DNA of 15,965 nt from WARW01 sp964582365 (GTDB taxonomy: Bacteria; Patescibacteriota; Microgenomatia; UBA12405). The translations under genes were made by a program, and so were the position numbers. Where the stretch lies: contig CAZOQV010000016.1 of assembly GCA_964582365.1 (NCBI GenBank), forward strand, positions 1 to 15,965. The letters are read 5' to 3'. The notes beneath the pieces were generated by a model. The model was not told the origin of the DNA. It worked only from the letters and a program-made list of their open reading frames with translations, and did not search any database. This document shows, in pieces, positions 1-5,943 of this stretch; position 1 is the first letter of the stretch; the number at the start of each line of letters is the position of its first letter.

Positions 1-4
1 TAAA

Positions 5-535
5 TTAAAACTTTTCTTCAAACCTCTCTGTCAGTGAATAACAACATCCACAAAAAACTTGTTTATAAAAACCTTTAGTTTCTAATTTTTTACAAATTTT
101 ATTAGGAACTAGAAATTGGATATTGTGATTTTTACCTATTTCTTTTCCAATTTTTTCAATCATTTCTGAGTTTTGATATTCACTTGTTACTAATGTTGAA
201 GTAAAACTATCAAATCCATTTTTTTTAGCAAATTCAGCCGTCTTTTCCAATCTTAGTTTCCAACAGCTAGCGCAACGCCCTGCCCTGTCAAGGGAAGGGT
301 TGGGGATGGGTTTCAAACAATTAAAATATTCACTTGGTTTCCAGTCCGCCACTATCATTTTCAAATCTCCAATCATTAATTGCATTGCTTTTAGTCTTGA
401 TTGATATTCCGATCGGGGATGAATATTGGAATTGTAATAATAAACTGTAACATCGGTCAAATTATCTTCTTCTTTAATCGACTCCACCATTTTTAATAAA
501 CAATCCGCACAACAAGCATGTATTAGCAATTTCAT
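5..535 (-). CDS. queH: Epoxyqueuosine reductase QueH (DUF208 family)
   Basis: QueH reduces epoxyqueuosine to queuosine, the last step of queuosine formation in the wobble position of certain tRNAs; it is a cytoplasmic Fe-S enzyme unrelated to QueG. Family hallmarks visible in the 176 residues are HACCADC at the N-terminus (H6, C8, C9, C12), an NIHPRSEYQ segment near 37-45, CASC at 88-91 and CGCCYSL at 162-168. The length is normal for the family. The ATG at 535 is supported by a TATAAT on the same strand 8 bases upstream, implying a leaderless message. Residues about 75-87, just before CASC, are encoded by DNA resembling the palindromic repeat next to tyrS. Homologues as I remember them usually have a Gly/Glu-rich segment here, so this stretch looks repeat-derived. 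All cysteine motifs are intact, so the enzyme is probably functional. Confidence 0.9.
   Translation of the reverse strand: MKLLIHACCADCLLKMVESIKEEDNLTDVTVYYYNSNIHPRSEYQSRLKAMQLMIGDLKMIVADWKPSEYFNCLKPIPNPSLDRAGRCASCWKLRLEKTAEFAKKNGFDSFTSTLVTSEYQNSEMIEKIGKEIGKNHNIQFLVPNKICKKLETKGFYKQVFCGCCYSLTERFEEKF
278..319. repeat. Degenerate REP-like repeat inside queH
   Basis: This stretch reads CCCTGCCCTGTCAAGGG, then AAGGGTTGGGGATGGG, then TTTCAAACA. It matches the order of parts of the intergenic repeat at 563-611 and shares an exact 13-mer with it, TGGGTTTCAAACA (307-319 and 599-611). The palindrome is weaker here (CCCT/AGGG). On the coding strand it reads in frame as LKPIPNPSLDRAGR. That it is a decayed copy of the same element is inference from the shared 13-mer and shared architecture. 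Confidence 0.6.
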
Positions 536-543
536 AATTAACT

Positions 544-549
544 ATTATA
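544..549 (-). promoter_or_regulatory. -10 box of queH, leaderless
   Basis: The minus strand has a perfect TATAAT ending 8 bases before the queH ATG. No ribosome binding site fits in between, so transcription probably begins at or next to the start codon. Confidence 0.6.
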
Positions 550-562
550 AACCAATAATTAG

Positions 563-611
563 CCCTCCCTTTTCAAGGGAGGGTACCCGCAGGGTGGGTG
601 GGTTTCAAACA
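563..611. repeat. REP-like palindromic repeat between queH and tyrS
   Basis: A perfect 9-bp stem, CCCTCCCTT (563-571) with AAGGGAGGG (575-583), has a 3-base loop. A smaller ACCC/GGGT hairpin follows (585-595), and then GGGTGGGTTTCAAACA. It is far more GC-rich than its surroundings. There is no T-tract after the stem, so it is a poor intrinsic terminator. Its right end contains the TTCAAA that serves as a plausible -35 for tyrS. A degenerate relative lies inside queH at 278-319. Confidence 0.75.
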
Positions 612-632
612 GATATGATTTTAAGCTATAAT
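604..632 (+). promoter_or_regulatory. Promoter of tyrS
   Basis: TTCAAA (604-609), 17 bases, then a perfect TATAAT (627-632), which ends 6 bases before the ATG at 639. The -35 match (4 of 6) falls inside the REP-like repeat, so the repeat may have donated it. Confidence 0.6.
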
Positions 633-638
633 ACTCTT

Positions 639-1724
639 ATGGACATTCAAGAAAAATTGAAATTAATTCAGGAAGTTGGCGAAGAAATTATTGGTCTTGA
701 CGAAATTGAAGCCAAATTAAAATCTGGCGAAAAACTTGTTGCTTATGATGGTTTTGAGCCTTCTGGTAGAATTCATATCGCTCAAGGTTTAGTCAGAGCC
801 ATTAATATTCAAAAATTAATTAAAGCCGGTGTTCATTTTAAAATGCTTGTCGCTGATTGGCATGCTTTTGCCAACAATAAACTTGGCGGTGATATGGACA
901 AAATCCAAAAAACTGGCAATTATTTTATTGAAGTTTGGAAAGCTTGTGGTCTCGACACTAGTCAAGTTGAATTCATTCGATCTTCTGATTTAGTGAAAAA
1001 TCCAGATTATTGGCTTTTAGTTTTAAAAATTGCTAAAGCCAGTACTGTTAAACGTCTTATTCGTTGTTCTCAAATCATGGGTCGAAACGAAACAGATTCT
1101 CTTTCAGGTGCTCAAATTATCTATCCTTGTATGCAGGCCGCTGATATTTTTTACCTTCACATTAATATGGCTCAGTTAGGAATGGATCAACGTAAAGTTA
1201 ATATGTTAGCTCGTCAAATTTCTGACGAATTAAATCTTCCTAAACCATCCGCTGTTCATCATCATATGTTGGTTAGTCTTCAACCACCCATCGATAAAAT
1301 TAATTCAACCGATTCTAAAACTGATCAAACTATTGCCATGAAAATGTCTAAATCTAAACCAGATTCGGCTATTTTTATGACCGACACCAAAGAAGAAATT
1401 TATTCCAAAATTAAAAAGGCTTATTGTCCTCCTCAAGATATTAATTTAAATCCAATTATCGAATATTTTAAATATATTGTTTTCGCCAAATTTGATCAAG
1501 TTGATATTCTTCGAGACGAAAAGTTTGGTGGCAATCTTCACTATGATTCTTATCAAGAATTAGAAAATGCCTATAAAACAGGAGAAATTTATCCACTAGA
1601 CTTAAAAGATAATTTATCAAGATATTTAGATGAATTAATTTCACCTATCAGAGATTATTTCACCAATAACCCTGAAGCTAAAAAACTAAAAGAAGAAGTA
1701 GAATCTTTCACTATCACTCGCTAA
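639..1724 (+). CDS. tyrS: Tyrosyl-tRNA synthetase, archaeal/eukaryotic type
   Basis: A class I aminoacyl-tRNA synthetase that charges tRNA-Tyr in the cytoplasm. In 361 residues it shows GFEPSGRIHIAQG (38-50, the HIGH-like site), VADWHAF (71-77), YPCMQAADI (162-170), GMDQRKVNMLARQ (181-193) and KMSKS (235-239) followed by PDSAIFM. These are signatures of the archaeal/plant type; typical bacterial TyrRS has an LHLGH-type site, a KFGKS-type loop and a C-terminal S4 RNA-binding domain, which is absent here. The frame is open upstream to a GTG at 594 inside the repeat, but the ATG at 639 is preferred: a perfect -10 lies 6 bases upstream and the protein then begins like its relatives. Its stop codon abuts the stop of the convergent gene with no spacer. 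Confidence 0.93.
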   Translation: MDIQEKLKLIQEVGEEIIGLDEIEAKLKSGEKLVAYDGFEPSGRIHIAQGLVRAINIQKLIKAGVHFKMLVADWHAFANNKLGGDMDKIQKTGNYFIEVWKACGLDTSQVEFIRSSDLVKNPDYWLLVLKIAKASTVKRLIRCSQIMGRNETDSLSGAQIIYPCMQAADIFYLHINMAQLGMDQRKVNMLARQISDELNLPKPSAVHHHMLVSLQPPIDKINSTDSKTDQTIAMKMSKSKPDSAIFMTDTKEEIYSKIKKAYCPPQDINLNPIIEYFKYIVFAKFDQVDILRDEKFGGNLHYDSYQELENAYKTGEIYPLDLKDNLSRYLDELISPIRDYFTNNPEAKKLKEEVESFTITR

Positions 1725-2186
1725 CTATTTATAGTAGCTTCTGACTTGGAATAAAATATACCAAGATATTCCCACTCCAATTATTAAACCGCCTAAATCC
1801 AGTGCTAATAAACTTGAAACACCACCGATTAATGAGATATAAAACATTAATTTCCAGGCTTTCATCTGTCTTTTAAATAATCCTGGAATGGCTATTGCTT
1901 GAAGAACAATCATTAATACCCCAAGAATTAACGGAAAAATAAAATTAAATCCACTATTAACTCCACTTAAAACGGCCAGTGGAGCTATTACTGCCCCTAT
2001 TCCAAACAATGGCAACAAAGCTGATAATGAAAAAATTATTCCTATTAATGCCAAGTATGGTCCATATTTTACAATTGCCTCTTTAAAATTTTCCGGTAAA
2101 GCTGGTAGTTTTTTGGTAAAAATTTCAGCTAATTTATTTTCTAATTCAGTCAACATACTTTTCCAATCTTTTTTTAATTCTGTCAT
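1725..2186 (-). CDS. Small multi-pass membrane protein, function unknown
   Basis: This 153-residue protein has a charged N-terminal segment (1-40, Lys/Glu-rich, probably helical and cytoplasmic), then hydrophobic stretches near 42-60, 63-75, 82-104, 112-128 and 131-147, giving four or five membrane helices, and a short basic tail. KRQMKAWK (105-112) would be a cytoplasmic loop by the positive-inside rule. I recognise no catalytic motif. TAAAAT lies 8 bases upstream of the ATG. It is divergent from the lipoprotein-ispF-ispE operon and convergent, stop to stop, with tyrS. It could be a small transporter-like or scaffold protein; nothing in the sequence decides. Confidence 0.8.
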   Translation of the reverse strand: MTELKKDWKSMLTELENKLAEIFTKKLPALPENFKEAIVKYGPYLALIGIIFSLSALLPLFGIGAVIAPLAVLSGVNSGFNFIFPLILGVLMIVLQAIAIPGLFKRQMKAWKLMFYISLIGGVSSLLALDLGGLIIGVGISWYILFQVRSYYK

Positions 2187-2194
2187 ATTAATTT

Positions 2195-2200
2195 ATTTTA
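2195..2200 (-). promoter_or_regulatory. -10 box of the small membrane protein gene
   Basis: TAAAAT on the minus strand, separated by 8 bases from the ATG at 2186. This fits the leaderless pattern seen at other genes in the window. Confidence 0.45.
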
Positions 2201-2208
2201 CACTATTT

Positions 2209-2236
2209 TTGAGTCACTATTATAAAATGTTAAAAT
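2209..2236 (+). promoter_or_regulatory. Possible promoter of the lipoprotein-ispF-ispE operon
   Basis: TTGAGT (2209-2214), 16 bases, TAAAAT (2231-2236). A start site near 2243 would leave a leader of about 20 bases before the ATG at 2263. The region is so AT-rich that other -10-like hexamers (TATTAT at 2218) compete. Confidence 0.3.
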
Positions 2237-2262
2237 TAGATAATTTAATAATTAAATTTATA

Positions 2263-2814
2263 ATGAAAAAAATAACTACATTAGCTTTAATTATTTGTTC
2301 TGCTTTTCTTTTTTCCGCTTGTATACCTAAAAAAAACATTGATAATACCACTTCTGTCACTCCCACTTCTTCCTCTGAAGAAAAATCCACTTTTTCTTTA
2401 AGAGAATTACTTTCTAAAAATATTGCTCAAAAATGTACCTGGCAATCTTCAGGAGAACAGGGCAATGGTCAAGGTGAAATTATTATTAATGGTAATAAAT
2501 TTAGACAAACATTAAAAGTTGAAGGTCCTGAGGGTGAAACCGAATTTATTAGTATCAGTGATGGTGAATGGTTTTATACTTGGTCTACCAATTCGGTTAC
2601 GGATAATATGGCTTTTAAAATGAAAATGGAAGATCAAAAACCCGCTGATACTGATACTGCCCCGGTCAATACTGGTAAAATCGATTTAGATCAAGAGATT
2701 AGTTACAATTGTCAACCAACCACCATCAACGAAGCTGATTTTACCCTTCCTAAAGGCATTAATTTTATCGATTTTAACGATTTGACCAAACAATTTCAGT
2801 CTCAATATGAATAA
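2263..2814 (+). CDS. Lipoprotein, possibly LolA/LppX-like
   Basis: This 183-residue secreted protein has a lipoprotein signal peptide: basic MKK, a hydrophobic core, and the lipobox LFSAC with the acylated Cys at 20. A Ser/Thr-rich linker (28-45) follows, then a domain with alternating short strands (CTWQSSGEQG, GEIIINGNKFR, GETEFISISDGEWFYTW) reminiscent of the half-barrel LolA/LppX type; that resemblance is my impression, not an established assignment. It would be anchored on the outer face of the cytoplasmic membrane. The frame extends upstream to an ATG at 2227, but the start at 2263 places the signal peptide correctly. Its last codons overlap the ispF start by 8 bases, so translation is probably coupled. 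Confidence 0.8.
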   Translation: MKKITTLALIICSAFLFSACIPKKNIDNTTSVTPTSSSEEKSTFSLRELLSKNIAQKCTWQSSGEQGNGQGEIIINGNKFRQTLKVEGPEGETEFISISDGEWFYTWSTNSVTDNMAFKMKMEDQKPADTDTAPVNTGKIDLDQEISYNCQPTTINEADFTLPKGINFIDFNDLTKQFQSQYE

Positions 2815-3295
2815 AGTTGGTATTGGTCAAGACAGTCATAAATTTTTAAAAGAAAAAGGTACTAAAGACTTAATTTTAGGTGGCCTAAAAATTGATTATG
2901 AATTTGGTCTCGATAGCAATTCTGATGGGGATGTTGTCCTTCATTCTTTATGTAATGCTTTAAGTAGTGCTATTGGCGGGGAATCTTTATCGACTTGGGC
3001 CGATAAAATGTGTCAAAATGGTATTAAAGACAGTATCAAATACTTAGACCTAGTTTTAGAAAAAATTAAAGAAAGTAATTATTCAATCGGCAACATTTCC
3101 ATTGCCATTGAAGCCAAAAACCCCAGACTTCAGGCTGAAATTAAAAGCATTAAAAACAAATTATCCAAAGTCTTAAACATTAATGTTAATCAAATTGGAA
3201 TAACTGCCACCAGCGGAGAATCTTTAACTGCTTTTGGTAGAGGCGAGGGAATTCAAGCTTTTTCGATTGTCAATTTGTTTTCAAATGAAAATTAA
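2807..3295 (+). CDS. ispF: 2-C-methyl-D-erythritol 2,4-cyclodiphosphate synthase, divergent
   Basis: IspF cyclises CDP-methylerythritol 2-phosphate to methylerythritol cyclodiphosphate with loss of CMP, in the MEP isoprenoid pathway, and normally works as a cytoplasmic homotrimer. The 162 residues keep the metal-binding start GIGQDSH (D9, H11), SDGDVVLH (H46) and the C-terminal GRGEGI (144-149). The central part is unusual: the GDIG...HFPDTD segment of typical IspF is replaced by IGGESLSTWADKMCQNG (56-72), and the common TTTE is TSGE (135-138). I regard it as a divergent but functional member. It starts inside the lipoprotein gene and overlaps ispE by 11 bases. No ribosome binding site is visible, so coupled translation is likely. 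Confidence 0.85.
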   Translation: MNKVGIGQDSHKFLKEKGTKDLILGGLKIDYEFGLDSNSDGDVVLHSLCNALSSAIGGESLSTWADKMCQNGIKDSIKYLDLVLEKIKESNYSIGNISIAIEAKNPRLQAEIKSIKNKLSKVLNINVNQIGITATSGESLTAFGRGEGIQAFSIVNLFSNEN

Positions 3296-4091
3296 GGCTT
3301 TTGCCAAACTGAATTTAAATTTACATGTTTTTCCCAAAATTATGGAAAACGGAAAACATGAAATTCATTTAATAAATTGCCAACTCGATTTATGTGACGT
3401 TTTAGATTTTAAAAAATCTGATCAATATCCACTAGACGAAGATAATTTAATTCATCAGGCTGCTAAATTATTAGATTTAAAAGCATCAGTAAAATTACAA
3501 AAAAATATTCCAACTTTAGGTGGTTTAGGTGGGGGAAGTGCTGACGCCGCCGCCACCTTAAAGGGGTTAATAAAACTTTATAATTTAAAAATTGCTAACC
3601 CAAAAATAGAAAAAATAGCTGACACTCTTGGAAGTGATGTTAGTTATTGTCTAAAAGGAGGTTTATGTGAAGTCACCGGCGATGGTAATATCGTAAAAAA
3701 ACTAAAATATAAATTACCAAAACTTTATCTAATAATTATTTATCCTCACCAAATAAAACCATCAACCGGAGAAATGTATAAATGTTTAGACAATAACTTA
3801 ATCGGCAAAAATATAGATTATTTAAGCAGATTAAAAAAGGCCATTAAAAATAATGATCCAAAAGAAATAATTGCCAATTTATTCAACGATTTTGAATCAT
3901 TGGCTATTAAAAAATATGATGAAGTTTTGCAAATTAAAAATGATTTTAAAAAATATGGAGCTCAAAATTCAATGCTTTTAGGTTCCGGTTTGGGTGTCGC
4001 TGGATTTTTTGAAACAAAAGAAACCAGACAAAAATCTTACAACCCTTTAAAAAAGATTTATAAAAATATAATTAAAACCGAAACTTTGTAA
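3285..4091 (+). CDS. ispE: 4-diphosphocytidyl-2-C-methyl-D-erythritol kinase
   Basis: IspE, a GHMP kinase, phosphorylates CDP-methylerythritol to make the substrate that IspF uses, so the adjacent, overlapping genes encode consecutive steps. In 268 residues it has the N-terminal AFAKLNLNLHV (catalytic Lys 8), the GHMP phosphate loop LGGLGGGSADAAATL (78-92) and GSDVSYCL (116-123) carrying the catalytic Asp 118; the usual Pro after DV is Ser. The glycine motif near the C-terminus (LLGSGLG) is also present. It is slightly shorter than many IspE proteins. The frame runs upstream to 3234 inside ispF, but the ATG at 3285 gives the standard N-terminus. No ispD, dxs or dxr lies in the window. Confidence 0.9.
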   Translation: MKIKAFAKLNLNLHVFPKIMENGKHEIHLINCQLDLCDVLDFKKSDQYPLDEDNLIHQAAKLLDLKASVKLQKNIPTLGGLGGGSADAAATLKGLIKLYNLKIANPKIEKIADTLGSDVSYCLKGGLCEVTGDGNIVKKLKYKLPKLYLIIIYPHQIKPSTGEMYKCLDNNLIGKNIDYLSRLKKAIKNNDPKEIIANLFNDFESLAIKKYDEVLQIKNDFKKYGAQNSMLLGSGLGVAGFFETKETRQKSYNPLKKIYKNIIKTETL

Positions 4092-4103
4092 AAATATTCT
4101 CCC

Positions 4104-4136
4104 TTTTCAGCTTATTTTCAGTTTTAGATTTATAAT
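4104..4136 (+). promoter_or_regulatory. Direct-repeat operator plus -10 of the response regulator gene
   Basis: Two copies of TTTTCAG (4104-4110 and 4115-4121) have an 11-bp period, the spacing used by PhoB/OmpR-family dimers bound head to tail. Nine bases later is a perfect TATAAT (4131-4136), and the ATG follows after 7 bases. The repeats sit where a -35 would be, and no consensus -35 is present, which suits an activated promoter. The same arrangement recurs upstream of the exporter operon at 5902-5935. Confidence 0.7.
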
Positions 4137-4143
4137 ATAGACT

Positions 4144-4812
4144 ATGAAAATTTTAATTGTTGAAGATGAACATCTCATTGCTAACGCTCTTAAAAAAGGG
4201 CTAGAACAAGAACACTACACAGTTGATTTGGCCTTTGATGGTTTAACAGGTTTAGATTTAGCCTCAAGCGGTGACTACGACATTGTTTTATTAGATCTCA
4301 TGCTTCCTAAAATGGACGGTCTAGAAGTTTGCCATCAACTTCGAGATCAACAAATTCATGTTCCAATTTTGATATTAACTGCCAAAAGTCAACTTGAAGA
4401 CAAAATCAAAGGTCTTAATTGTGGCGCCGATGATTATTTAATCAAACCATTTGCTTTTGAAGAACTTTTAGCCAGAATCAGGGTTCTTGCTCGTCGTCCT
4501 CAAACTGCCGCCGTTGAAGTTATTAGTGTTGGTGATCTTTCCCTGAATTTATCCACTTACGAAGTAACCCGTCAAGGTAAAAGTATTTCTCTATCCAGTA
4601 AAGAATATTCTCTTTTAGAATGTCTCATGCGCCATGCCAATAAAATTCTTAATAAAGATCAGCTAATTCAATATGTTTGGAGTTACGAATCCAATATTCT
4701 TCCTAACACTGTTGAAGTTTATATTCGTAATTTACGCCAAAAAATCGACAAAAATTATAAAGTTAAATTAATCAAAACCATTCGCGGTTTCGGTTACAAA
4801 ATCAGTGAATAA
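4144..4812 (+). CDS. Response regulator, OmpR/PhoB family
   Basis: This 222-residue, two-domain cytoplasmic regulator has an N-terminal receiver with the acidic pair E7-D8, phosphoacceptor D51 (VLLDLMLPKMDG), switch T79 and K101 (IKPFAFEELLARI). From about residue 125 it has a winged-helix DNA-binding domain (SLSSKEYSLLECLMRH, NTVEVYIRNLRQKID, IRGFGYKI). All phosphorylation residues are present. The partner kinase follows 77 bases later. Upstream is an 11-bp direct repeat that also occurs at the macA-like operon, so this protein is the likely activator of both. The overall style resembles regulators of stress-responsive exporter systems such as CiaR or CesR; the exact stimulus cannot be read from the sequence. 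Confidence 0.95.
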   Translation: MKILIVEDEHLIANALKKGLEQEHYTVDLAFDGLTGLDLASSGDYDIVLLDLMLPKMDGLEVCHQLRDQQIHVPILILTAKSQLEDKIKGLNCGADDYLIKPFAFEELLARIRVLARRPQTAAVEVISVGDLSLNLSTYEVTRQGKSISLSSKEYSLLECLMRHANKILNKDQLIQYVWSYESNILPNTVEVYIRNLRQKIDKNYKVKLIKTIRGFGYKISE

Positions 4813-4822
4813 ACACAAAAAA

Positions 4823-4890
4823 CCCAATATCAAATTTCCAATTTCCAAAAAATTGGGATTTAAAAATTAATATTTAGAAATTAGAAATTA
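4823..4890. repeat. Imperfect inverted repeat between regulator and kinase genes
   Basis: The 77-base gap between the two genes holds CCCAAT (4823-4828) facing ATTGGG (4852-4857). It also holds AAATTTCCAATTTCC (4832-4846), whose complement matches AGAAATTAGAAATTA (4876-4890) at 12 of 15 positions. The arms are tandemly repetitive (ATTTCCA twice). It could fold in the transcript just before the kinase start and tune kinase levels, or it may be a decayed small intergenic repeat. Confidence 0.45.
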
Positions 4891-5900
4891 TGTTCCGTAA
4901 AGCTCGATTAAAATTAACTGCTTGGTATTTATTAATCATTATGGTGATTAGTTTTTCTTTTAGTGCTCTTATTTATCAATTAATTAGCGTCGAAATTAAT
5001 CGTTTTGCCAATTCCCAACGAAATCGCATCCAAAGACACCTCTTTATCGACCAAAAACAGATTTTAGTTCAACCATTTATTTTTATTGATAATGATTTAA
5101 TTGCTGAAAGTCAGAAACGCCTGTTTATAAATTTAGCCATTATTAACGGCATAATTTTTGTACTTTCCGGTTCTCTTTCCTATTTTTTAGCTGGCCGCAC
5201 TCTTTCTCCAATTCAAAAAATGACCGAAGATCAAAAACGTTTTATCAGCGATGCTTCTCATGAATTAAAAACTCCCATCACTGCTCTTAAAACCATGTTT
5301 GAAGTTTCTTTTCGTGATCCAAATTTAAATCTTATTGAAGCCAAAAAAGTCATTTCTGACGCTATTTTTTCCACCAATCAGCTTAAAACCTTGTCCGATT
5401 CTCTTTTAGAACTAAATCATTTAAACAATAATGGTTCTTCTTTTAAGCTAGAACCAGTTTCAATTAAGAACCTTATACTTAAAGCCGTTAAGAAAATTAA
5501 ACCCCAAGCTGATAATAAAAAAATTATTATTAATACCAAAATAAGCAAAGGTAAAATTACTGTCGATAATCAAAAAATAGAAGAATTATTTTTAATTCTT
5601 CTTGATAATGCTATTAAATACAGTCCTCAATCCAGTCAAATAAAATTTATTTCTTTAAAAACCAGAAAAAATATAATTTTTAAAATTATTGATCAAGGGA
5701 TTGGTATTTCCACTAAAGATTTACCCCATATTTTCGATCGATTTTATCGGGCCGACAATGCTCGAACTAAAAATGGAGCCTCAGGTTATGGTCTCGGTCT
5801 TTCTATTGCTCAAAAAATTGTTGATCAACATCACGGTCATATTAAAGTTGATAGTACTCTTCAAAAAGGTAGTACTTTTAAAATAATTTTACCCTTATAA
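4890..5900 (+). CDS. Sensor histidine kinase
   Basis: This 336-residue membrane kinase pairs with the preceding regulator. Two membrane helices (about 11-32 and 79-101) enclose a short extracytoplasmic loop of about 45 residues. A brief linker (AGRTLSPIQKM) leads to the H-box FISDASHELKTPIT with phosphoacceptor H124. The ATPase part has N-box LLDNAIKYSP (N240), G1 DQGIGI (268-273), an F-box IFDRFYRAD and G2 GYGLGL (299-304). All catalytic motifs are intact. The small sensory loop resembles kinases that sense membrane or envelope stress, or that take their signal from a partner transporter, rather than binding a large ligand; that is inference. It likely shares the regulator's transcript. Confidence 0.95.
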   Translation: MFRKARLKLTAWYLLIIMVISFSFSALIYQLISVEINRFANSQRNRIQRHLFIDQKQILVQPFIFIDNDLIAESQKRLFINLAIINGIIFVLSGSLSYFLAGRTLSPIQKMTEDQKRFISDASHELKTPITALKTMFEVSFRDPNLNLIEAKKVISDAIFSTNQLKTLSDSLLELNHLNNNGSSFKLEPVSIKNLILKAVKKIKPQADNKKIIINTKISKGKITVDNQKIEELFLILLDNAIKYSPQSSQIKFISLKTRKNIIFKIIDQGIGISTKDLPHIFDRFYRADNARTKNGASGYGLGLSIAQKIVDQHHGHIKVDSTLQKGSTFKIILPL

Positions 5901-5901
5901 G

Positions 5902-5935
5902 TCTTCAGTTATCTTTCAGTCTTAACTTTTAAAAT
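5902..5935 (+). promoter_or_regulatory. Direct-repeat operator plus -10 of the exporter operon
   Basis: TCTTCAG (5902-5908) and CTTTCAG (5913-5919) repeat with an 11-bp period. Ten bases later comes TAAAAT (5930-5935), and after 8 bases the ATG at 5944. Aligned on the repeats, 16 of 21 positions (4106-4126 against 5904-5924) match the site upstream of the response regulator gene, and the distance to the -10 differs by one base. This is the best evidence in the window for a shared regulon. Confidence 0.7.
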
Positions 5936-5943
5936 CAGCCACC

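Noticed and set aside
563..583. Intrinsic terminator for queH or tyrS
   Set aside because: The 9-bp stem is strong but no T-tract follows on either strand, and it lies upstream of both genes rather than after them.
594..638. Upstream extension of tyrS to a GTG inside the repeat
   Set aside because: It would translate repeat DNA, adds residues not expected in the family, and lies upstream of the perfect -10 box that fits the ATG at 639.
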